A DNA stretch of 6,945 nucleotides from an uncultured Clostridium sp. (GTDB lineage Bacteria; Bacillota; Clostridia; Clostridiales; Clostridiaceae). The stretch spans positions 1-6,945 of the forward strand of contig CAKVNP010000110.1 of assembly GCA_934777095.1 (NCBI GenBank), written 5' to 3'. Position 1 is the first letter of the stretch. Every line of letters begins with the position of its first letter. Made by a program: the position numbers and the translations under genes. A model generated the notes under the pieces. That model was not told where the DNA came from and made no database searches. It saw only the letters and a list, made by a program, of their open reading frames with translations. Positions 1 through 5,031 of this stretch are shown here, piece after piece.

Positions 1-586
1 TGCTAGCATAAATACTATTGGTTATTCTTACTACTAAAGCTAAAATAAATCCTAAAACAGCAGCATATAAAAATTGCTGTCCATCTAAATGCATCATTCC
101 AAAAAATAATCCTATTACAATTGATGAAATATACACATTCTTTTCTTCATATCCTGATAATACTATTCCTCTCATAGTAATTTCTTCTGTTATTGCAGGC
201 ATAACTGCAAATAATAATAAGAAAACTATATAAGGCGTATCTATAATGCTTGTTACAACTTCCCCAATATTATTATTAAAAAACAGCTGTGATATTAATG
301 AACAGAATGTTACTATAGGCTGGCAAGCAAAGGATAATACAATTAATAATAATATATCTACAAAATTAATCTTATTAAGCTTTAATATTTCTTTAGCTGA
401 TTTCTTAGATATTAAAATATATATAATAGCTGGAATAATAAACACTAAAAAATGTGATAAAAACAATTGTATTCGTATATCCGTAATTTTAAATATATTG
501 CTTAATGCTCGTAATACATTACTTCCGAAAGTTTCTAGTAATAGAATAATTAAAAAATATAGATTTGCCTTAACTACTTTTTTCAT
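1..586 (-). CDS. CPBP family intramembrane metalloprotease, C-terminus cut off by window edge
   Basis: This frame opens with ATG at 586 and stays open for 195 codons to the left edge with no stop, so the C-terminus lies outside the window. The protein is very hydrophobic, with likely membrane segments near residues 8-25, 42-60, 76-103, 118-133, 152-166 and 172-190. Two signatures of the CPBP (CAAX protease and bacteriocin-processing, Rce1-like) family are visible: EExxxR at E134, E135 and R139, and FxxxH at F162 and H166. In this family these residues bind the metal and form the active site inside the membrane. The third motif, a His with a following Asn or Asp, would fall beyond residue 195 and cannot be checked. 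A purine-rich RBS (AAGGGGAG) ends 6 nt before the ATG. Relatives process prenylated proteins in eukaryotes and are linked in bacteria to bacteriocin self-immunity or membrane-protein cleavage. The substrate here is unknown, and no bacteriocin gene is visible nearby. Confidence 0.85.
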   Translation of the reverse strand, partial: MKKVVKANLYFLIILLLETFGSNVLRALSNIFKITDIRIQLFLSHFLVFIIPAIIYILISKKSAKEILKLNKINFVDILLLIVLSFACQPIVTFCSLISQLFFNNNIGEVVTSIIDTPYIVFLLLFAVMPAITEEITMRGIVLSGYEEKNVYISSIVIGLFFGMMHLDGQQFLYAAVLGFILALVVRITNSIYAS

Positions 587-622
587 AGTCGTCTCCCCTT
601 CTAACTCATCTCATCATATTAT

Positions 623-652
623 ATATTATTTTGCATAACCCCAGCTTCTCAA
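623..652 (-). promoter_or_regulatory. candidate promoter of the CPBP protease gene
   Basis: On the minus strand, TTGAGA (652-647, five of six consensus bases) is followed after 18 nt by TAATAT (628-623, four of six). This would give an untranslated leader of about 30 nt before the ATG at 586. An alternative -10 hexamer, TATAAT at 623-618, is a perfect match but has no properly spaced -35 box. The tract is very AT-rich, so chance matches are likely. Confidence 0.35.
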
Positions 653-684
653 TATGTATATTTTTATTTTATCTTGTTAATACT

Positions 685-711
685 ACTACTGAAGTGAATA
701 AACTTCATAGT
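685..711 (-). repeat. imperfect inverted repeat upstream of the CPBP gene
   Basis: ACTACTGAAGT (685-695) and ACTTCATAGT (702-711) form a 10-bp stem with one bulged C and a 6-nt loop. It lies just upstream of the candidate CPBP promoter, where an operator or leader hairpin could sit. No U-tract follows on either strand, so it is unlikely to be a terminator. On the minus strand the stem contains the ATG of a 14-codon open frame (708-664) preceded by a G-rich Shine-Dalgarno-like tract. Function is unknown. Confidence 0.35.
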
Positions 712-747
712 TAATCGCCTCTCCCCCATTTTATTTATATACAAGAG

Positions 748-786
748 TAATCCCTTTAATCTAAATTTTTTAGATTAACGGGATTA
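748..786 (-). terminator. hairpin just after cinA, probable terminator
   Basis: TAATCCC (748-754) pairs with GGGATTA (780-786), and the 10-bp arms 756-765 and 769-778 pair perfectly around a TTT loop, with one mismatched pair (755 with 779). It starts about 10 nt past the cinA stop, which fits a cinA terminator. The T-rich tail (TTTTCTTTTCT, 787-797) is on the plus-strand side. The minus-strand tail, CTCTTGTATAT, is a poor U-tract. It may therefore act mainly as a 3'-end stabiliser for cinA, or stop antisense transcription entering cinA from the left. Confidence 0.6.
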
Positions 787-795
787 TTTTCTTTT

Positions 796-2040
796 CTACT
801 TATATCCGTTTTTTATAAGCTCGAGCCTTAATAAATTTAATGCATTCATTGTCGCTCTAGTTCTTACTTTATCTCTATCTCCTTGGAAATTACACTTCTG
901 TACAACTGTATTTCCTTTTATGCATACTCCTATATAGACTAAGCCTACTGGTTTTTCTTCAGTACCACCACCTGGTCCTGCTATACCAGTTGAGACTATG
1001 GAAACATCTGAGCCACTAGCTTTGCATATCCCTACTGCCATCTCTTCAGCAGTTTCTTTGCTTACAGCTCCGTATTTATCTAAAGTTTCTTTTTTTACAC
1101 CCAGTCTTTTCATCTTGGCTTCATTAGAATATGTTACTGCTCCTTCTAAAAATGAACTTGATACACCAGGATAAGAGATTAATTTTGCTGCTATCATTCC
1201 TCCAGTACATGATTCTGCGGTAGAAACAGTAAGCTTATTTTCACATAACATTTCCGCAACTTTATGTTCTAAGCTAATTTCACCTTCACCATAAACTTTT
1301 TCTTTTAATATTGCTCTTATTTCCTCTTCCACTGGCTTTATTAATTTATCACATAATTCTTCTGATTTTTCTTTTGCAGTTATTCTTAATGTAACATCAA
1401 CATCTTTAGCATATGGGGCCACAGTTGGATTCTTTCCATTTTCAATTAAATGTCCAACCTTTTCAGCCATAAAGCTTTCGCCCATTCCAAATACCCTTAA
1501 TGTCTTAGATTTAATTATGGTATCTGTATTCTTTGCTAGATATGGCTCTATATACTTTTTAAACATAGCTGTCATTTCTCTTGGAGGACCTGGTAATATG
1601 ATCATAGTCTTTTTATTTTCTTCTATGATTACCCCTGGCGCTGTACCACACTCATTAAATAAAATCTTTGCTCCTTCAGGAAAATATGCCTGCTTTAAAT
1701 TATTACCTTTTACTTCCTTATCCTGCTTTCTAAAATAGTCTTCTAACCAGCCAAGAGCTTCTTGATTTAATACTAGTTCTTTTCTGAAAAACTTAGCAGC
1801 AACATCCTTGGTAAGATCATCTTGTGTAGGCCCTAAACCACCTGTTGTTATTACTAAATCACATTTATCAAAGGCCTCTTCTACTGCACTTAACATTCTT
1901 TCTTCATTGTCACCTATAACCTGCTGCTTAAATATATCTATTCCAAGTAATGCTAACTCCTTAGATAAAAACTGGGCATTGGTATTTACTATATCGCCTA
2001 ATAATATTTCAGTTCCAATTGAAATGATTTCTGCTTGCAT
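796..2040 (-). CDS. cinA: CinA: MoaB-like domain fused to nicotinamide-nucleotide amidase
   Basis: This 414-residue protein has the usual two-domain CinA layout and length. The N-terminal half is a molybdopterin-binding (MoaB/MogA-like, COG1058) domain with GTEILLGDIVNTN at 9-21, the glycine-rich TTGGLGPTQDDLTKD at 65-79 and PGPPREM at 150-156; in studied CinA proteins this part has ADP-ribose pyrophosphatase activity. The C-terminal half, from about 256, is the PncC (COG1546) domain that deamidates nicotinamide mononucleotide to nicotinate mononucleotide for NAD salvage. Its motifs are STAESCTGG at 273-281 (conserved S277), VTYSNEAK at 302-309, TGIAGPGGG at 351-359 and RTRATMNAL at 393-401. 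No family motif appears lost. The enzyme should be cytosolic. The start is supported by AGAGGTG about 8 nt before the ATG and by family alignment at the first residues. The gene has its own extended -10 promoter. In many Firmicutes cinA sits by recA, but no recA is in this window. The name reflects competence-induced expression in Streptococcus; competence is not implied here. Confidence 0.96.
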   Translation of the reverse strand: MQAEIISIGTEILLGDIVNTNAQFLSKELALLGIDIFKQQVIGDNEERMLSAVEEAFDKCDLVITTGGLGPTQDDLTKDVAAKFFRKELVLNQEALGWLEDYFRKQDKEVKGNNLKQAYFPEGAKILFNECGTAPGVIIEENKKTMIILPGPPREMTAMFKKYIEPYLAKNTDTIIKSKTLRVFGMGESFMAEKVGHLIENGKNPTVAPYAKDVDVTLRITAKEKSEELCDKLIKPVEEEIRAILKEKVYGEGEISLEHKVAEMLCENKLTVSTAESCTGGMIAAKLISYPGVSSSFLEGAVTYSNEAKMKRLGVKKETLDKYGAVSKETAEEMAVGICKASGSDVSIVSTGIAGPGGGTEEKPVGLVYIGVCIKGNTVVQKCNFQGDRDKVRTRATMNALNLLRLELIKNGYK

Positions 2041-2075
2041 TTATGACACCTCTATTTATCTTATATTAATAATTA

Positions 2076-2105
2076 ATTATATCACTATATTTATTTTTAA
2101 GGCAA
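2076..2105 (-). promoter_or_regulatory. cinA promoter with extended -10
   Basis: A perfect TATAAT (2081-2076) on the minus strand is preceded one base upstream by TG, forming an extended -10 element. TTGCCT (2105-2100, four of six consensus bases) lies 18 nt upstream as the -35. Transcription would start near 2069, giving a leader of about 30 nt before the cinA ATG. It lies between the terminator of the preceding gene and cinA, so cinA is probably transcribed alone. Confidence 0.6.
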
Positions 2106-2128
2106 ATAATGTTAATATGTATTCCCCT

Positions 2129-2164
2129 TAAATTTAAAATCTCTAAAGCTATAGCTTTAGAGAT
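2129..2164 (-). terminator. palindromic terminator after the 78-residue gene
   Basis: Positions 2139-2164 form a perfect 26-bp palindrome, folding as an 11-bp stem (ATCTCTAAAGC with GCTTTAGAGAT) around TATA. On the minus strand it is followed by TTTAAATTTA, a moderate U-rich tail. It begins 5 nt past the stop at 2170. This is the form expected of an intrinsic terminator separating the small gene from cinA. Confidence 0.75.
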
Positions 2165-2169
2165 GCTGT

Positions 2170-2406
2170 CTACTTATACTTATTTGCACTAATATAATAA
2201 TCTCCTACTAAATCTACACCCTCTTCCAATATAATAAAGTTTCCTTCTTTTAGCATAGATGTTATTATATTTTTGTATTGCCTATTAGAAGAATCTAAAG
2301 TTATAGTGAAATTATCATTCTTATCTACGATGCCCATATAATCGTAAATATCACTATATTCACCTAATCCTAACTTACCTCTTATATCCATCCTATAGTC
2401 TGGCAT
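2170..2406 (-). CDS. small protein of unknown function (78 aa)
   Basis: I do not recognise this protein. The open frame extends upstream to an ATG at 2490, but the start is set at 2406 because a perfect AGGAGG lies 7 nt before that ATG, while the ATGs at 2490 and 2472 have no Shine-Dalgarno sequence. The 78-residue product begins MPDYRMDIRGKLGLGEYSD. It is soluble-looking and mildly acidic in the middle, with no signal peptide, membrane segment, cysteine pair or metal-binding cluster. Alternating hydrophobic and polar stretches (FTITLD near 33-38, NFIILEEGVDLVGDYYI near 55-71) suggest a small alpha/beta or mostly beta fold; that is inference. It is flanked by the EF-G-like gene's terminator upstream and its own palindromic terminator downstream, so it appears monocistronic. 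The strong RBS and tight terminator argue that it is a real gene. Confidence 0.75.
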   Translation of the reverse strand: MPDYRMDIRGKLGLGEYSDIYDYMGIVDKNDNFTITLDSSNRQYKNIITSMLKEGNFIILEEGVDLVGDYYISANKYK

Positions 2407-2413
2407 ATTAAAT

Positions 2414-2419
2414 CCTCCT
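2414..2419 (-). promoter_or_regulatory. ribosome binding site that sets the start of the 78-residue gene
   Basis: AGGAGG on the minus strand is followed by a 7-nt spacer (ATTTAAT) and ATG at 2406. It lies inside the longer open frame that begins at 2490, so it argues that the upstream 28 codons are untranslated leader. Confidence 0.8.
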
Positions 2420-2494
2420 ATTTTTCTTTCATCTATCCCCTCAACTTTAATTTCAATAAAAGCTTCTAACATAAATATAATTTTACCCATTAAT

Positions 2495-2525
2495 ATTTTA
2501 TGTAGTTATGTAATATTTTATTCAA
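2495..2525 (-). promoter_or_regulatory. weak candidate promoter for the 78-residue gene
   Basis: TTGAAT (2525-2520) is followed on the minus strand by CATAAA (2502-2497, 17-nt spacer) or TAAAAT (2500-2495, 19-nt spacer). Each hexamer is only a partial match in AT-rich sequence. If used, it gives a leader of roughly 85 nt, which fits the internal start at 2406. Confidence 0.25.
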
Positions 2526-2547
2526 AATAATTTTTAATGATTTTAAT

Positions 2548-2600
2548 AAAAAAAGCTATATTATAACCGTTATCTTATATAACTGTTTTTAATATAGCTT
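2548..2600 (-). terminator. strong intrinsic terminator of the EF-G-like gene
   Basis: Arms 2553-2563 and 2590-2600 pair perfectly over 11 bp (AAGCTATATTA with TAATATAGCTT). Inner arms 2565-2573 and 2579-2587 add a further helix with one mismatch, around a 5-nt loop. On the minus strand the stem runs into TTTTTTT and then ATTAAAA. The hairpin starts 12 nt after the stop codon at 2613. Confidence 0.88.
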
Positions 2601-2612
2601 CCTTTATTTATA

Positions 2613-4727
2613 TTATGCCTCTGCTCTTAGTTTTCTTGTATCTTCCAAAATCTTTGCTAGTTCACTTTCAGGAACTTCCTCATATCTTAAGAACTCACTC
2701 TTAAAGCTTCCCCTTGCTTGAGTCATTGATCTTAAATCAGTTGCATAATTAAACATTTCAGCCATAGGAACTTCAGCTATAACCTTTTGCTCACCATCAA
2801 CCTGTTCCATCCCAATAACCCTTCCTCTCTTTTTATTTATATCGCCCATAACGTCACCCATATATTCATCAGGCATAACTACTTCAACACTCATAATAGG
2901 TTCAAGCAAAATAGGTTTAGCCATTTCTAAACCCTTCTTATATGCTATTGATGCAGCAACTTTAAAAGCCATTTCTGATGAATCTACTGGATGATATGAA
3001 CCATCATATAAAGTAGCCCTTAAGCCAATAACTGGGTATCCTGCAAGAACACCTGAAGTCATGCATTCTCTTAACCCCTTCTCTACTGCTGGAATAAAGT
3101 TTCTTGGAACTGCACCGCCAACAACTTTATCTACAAAATCTAAATCAAATTCGCCATCATTCCTTGGTTCAAACTTAATCTTAACATCTCCATATTGTCC
3201 ATGACCGCCTGACTGTTTCTTATGTTTTCCTTGTACATCAGATTTACCTTTTATTGTTTCCCTATATGGAACCTTTGGCATTTGAAGTGTTACATCAACA
3301 CCAAACTTATTTTTTATTCTGCTAGCTATTACTTCCAAATGAGTTTCACCTAATCCCCAGATGACAGTTTCTGCATTTTCCTTGTCTCTCTCTATTTTAA
3401 ATACTGGGTCTTCTTCTATTAATTTTGATAATGCCTGTGATATTTTATCTTCATCACCTTTTGACTTAGGCAATATGGCCATTGGCATTACTGCAGCTGG
3501 CAAATTAATAGGATCATACATTATATTTAATTGCTGATCGCAAAGAGTATCCCCTGTAGTTGTATATTGCAGCTTTGCAACAGCGCCTATATCTCCTGCA
3601 ATAATTTCATTAGCAGGCTGCTGATTTTTTCCTCTCATAAAGAAAAGATGATTTAACTTTTCTGTCTTTTCTTTATTTGTATTCTTTATTACAACTTCAC
3701 CATTAATTTTACCGGTAATTACTCTAAATAAAGATATTTTACCTACGAATGGATCTGCTATAGTCTTAAATACGAAAGCTGAAAATGGTTTTTCTTCGTC
3801 AATATTTATGAAAACCTCTTCATCTTTATCAATATCTTTAGCCTTTTGAGCTATTGAATATTCTGGTGATGGGAAACAATCAATAATATTATCAATCATG
3901 GATTTAATTCCAATAACCTTTGTGGCACTTCCACATAATACTGGAGCAATTTCTGCTTGTGAGCAACCTTTAATAAATCCTGAATAAATATCCTCGTTAC
4001 TTAATACTCCGTCTTCCAAGTATTTTTCTAATAATTCTTCATCTGTTTCTGCAATAGACTCCATAATCATTTGTCTGCATTCTTGTACTTTATCTATTAA
4101 ATTTTCTGGGATTTCTATTTCTTCCATCTTTCCAGTTTTATTATTCTGCTTAAATGCCTTTTGAGAAATTACATTTACTATCCCACAAAAATCATTTTCC
4201 TTGCCTATTGGATATTCAATAGGTACTACGCTCATTCCAAACTTTTCTTTCATTTGTTCTATAGTTTTATCAAAGTCAGCATTTTCTCTATCCATCTTAT
4301 TAACAAAAAAAGCCCTTGGAAGTTTTATCTTATTACAGTATTTCCATGCTTTTTCTGTTCCAACTTGTACTCCTGAAACAGCGCATACAACAATTGTAGC
4401 AATATCAACTGCTCTCATACCTTGCATCATTTCGCCTTGAAAATCAAAATATCCAGGCATATCCACAATATTTATTTTAGTATCTCTTTCTTCTATTGAA
4501 GAAATTGATGTTGATAATGATATACCTCTTTTCTTTTCTTCTTGATCATAATCCATTATTGTTGTTCCATCTTCTATTTTTCCAAGTCTATCAGTGGTAC
4601 CTGTATGAAATAATAAAGCTTCAGCTAAGGAAGTCTTTCCTGTAGCTCCATGACCTACTAACCCTACATTTCTTAAATTCCTAAAACTGTAGTCTTTCAT
4701 TAATTTATAGGCAATGCCAACAGGCAT
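2613..4727 (-). CDS. elongation factor G-like GTPase (EF-G2 type)
   Basis: The product is a full-length, five-domain EF-G-like translational GTPase of 704 residues from the ATG at 4727. The G domain shows the P-loop GHGATGKT (25-32), switch I RGIS (67-70), switch II DMPGY (89-93), NKMD (143-146) and GSA (266-268). Domain II follows at about 310-400 and III at about 410-485. Domain IV carries SGGHGQYG (506-513) and SYHPVDSSEM with the tip His at 579. Domain V ends with ATDLRSMTQARGSF (662-675). Canonical EF-G has DTPGH and RGIT; here His becomes Tyr, Thr becomes Met, and the switch I Thr is Ser. Tyr at the His position is typical of the EF-G2-like subfamily, so this is probably a paralogue and not the main translocase, which in clostridia usually sits with the str ribosomal genes. 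Members act on the ribosome in the cytosol, but their role is unsettled. Possible starts are GTG 4742 (no RBS), ATG 4727 (GGTGGGTGA seven nt upstream) and ATG 4700 (best match to family N-termini, no RBS). Confidence 0.93.
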   Translation of the reverse strand: MPVGIAYKLMKDYSFRNLRNVGLVGHGATGKTSLAEALLFHTGTTDRLGKIEDGTTIMDYDQEEKKRGISLSTSISSIEERDTKINIVDMPGYFDFQGEMMQGMRAVDIATIVVCAVSGVQVGTEKAWKYCNKIKLPRAFFVNKMDRENADFDKTIEQMKEKFGMSVVPIEYPIGKENDFCGIVNVISQKAFKQNNKTGKMEEIEIPENLIDKVQECRQMIMESIAETDEELLEKYLEDGVLSNEDIYSGFIKGCSQAEIAPVLCGSATKVIGIKSMIDNIIDCFPSPEYSIAQKAKDIDKDEEVFINIDEEKPFSAFVFKTIADPFVGKISLFRVITGKINGEVVIKNTNKEKTEKLNHLFFMRGKNQQPANEIIAGDIGAVAKLQYTTTGDTLCDQQLNIMYDPINLPAAVMPMAILPKSKGDEDKISQALSKLIEEDPVFKIERDKENAETVIWGLGETHLEVIASRIKNKFGVDVTLQMPKVPYRETIKGKSDVQGKHKKQSGGHGQYGDVKIKFEPRNDGEFDLDFVDKVVGGAVPRNFIPAVEKGLRECMTSGVLAGYPVIGLRATLYDGSYHPVDSSEMAFKVAASIAYKKGLEMAKPILLEPIMSVEVVMPDEYMGDVMGDINKKRGRVIGMEQVDGEQKVIAEVPMAEMFNYATDLRSMTQARGSFKSEFLRYEEVPESELAKILEDTRKLRAEA

Positions 4728-4731
4728 TACC
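4710..4731 (-). promoter_or_regulatory. hairpin at the translation start of the EF-G-like gene
   Basis: GGTAATGCC and GGCATTGCC on the minus strand form a 9-bp stem with one G-U pair around a TGTT loop. The ATG at 4727 lies in the 5' arm, and the stem ends 9 nt before the alternative ATG at 4700. It could hide one start or bring the upstream GGTGGGTGA nearer the other. That role is inference; the pairing itself is visible. Confidence 0.4.
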
Positions 4732-4742
4732 CGTTCACCCAC

Positions 4743-4988
4743 CTTTCTTTATATAGATTATTTTTAATACTTTAGCTAAACTTATAAACCATATTAATAT
4801 ATATATACTAAATCTCTATGATTTTTCCTTCATGAATAGTACAAAATTTTACCAAATATTAGATATGATTAGCTTTCCACATTAAGATAAAAATATTCCT
4901 CTATTCTATATTTAATATCACATAAATTCCTTCCCCTTCCCCCTGAACTTATTTTTACATTATTAATAGTATTTATACATGAATTAGT
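4743..4988. other. AT-rich intergenic region between abgT terminator and the EF-G-like gene
   Basis: There is no gene on either strand. No well-spaced pair of -35 and -10 boxes stands out on the minus strand. The nearest candidates are TATATA at 4755-4750 (with a poor TTTAGC 18 nt upstream) and TATAAG at 4786-4781 (no -35). The notable element is a polypurine tract on the minus strand, GGGGGAAGGGGAAGG (4943-4929), which stands out against the AT-rich background and is followed by AATTT, ATG and an immediate TGA. Confidence 0.5.
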
Positions 4989-5025
4989 AAAAAAAAAGAC
5001 ATATACGTTTAAAGTATATGTCTTT
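4989..5025 (-). terminator. strong intrinsic terminator of abgT
   Basis: A perfect 12-bp stem (AAAGACATATAC, 4995-5006, with GTATATGTCTTT, 5014-5025) surrounds a 7-nt loop. On the minus strand it is followed by nine Ts (4997-4989, the first three being part of the stem). It begins 6 nt after the abgT stop at 5032, a textbook rho-independent terminator. Confidence 0.93.
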
Positions 5026-5031
5026 GATATA

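Noticed and set aside
18..638. Two plus-strand open frames (18-233 and 246-638)
   Set aside because: They lie antisense to the CPBP gene, whose minus-strand frame carries EExxxR and FxxxH motifs and an RBS. The plus-strand products show no family resemblance.
1517..2131. Plus-strand open frames opposite cinA (1517-1738 and 1808-2131)
   Set aside because: They are antisense to strongly conserved CinA motifs and lack any independent support.
4161..4440. Plus-strand open frames opposite the EF-G-like gene
   Set aside because: They overlap the conserved GTPase domain on the minus strand and look like composition artefacts.
4740..4742. GTG start for the EF-G-like gene
   Set aside because: No Shine-Dalgarno sequence precedes it at a usable distance. 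The purine-rich stretch there is better placed for ATG 4727. It is not fully excluded.
2170..4742. Possible operon of the EF-G-like gene, the 78-residue gene and cinA
   Set aside because: Strong terminator hairpins separate each pair, and cinA has its own extended -10 promoter.
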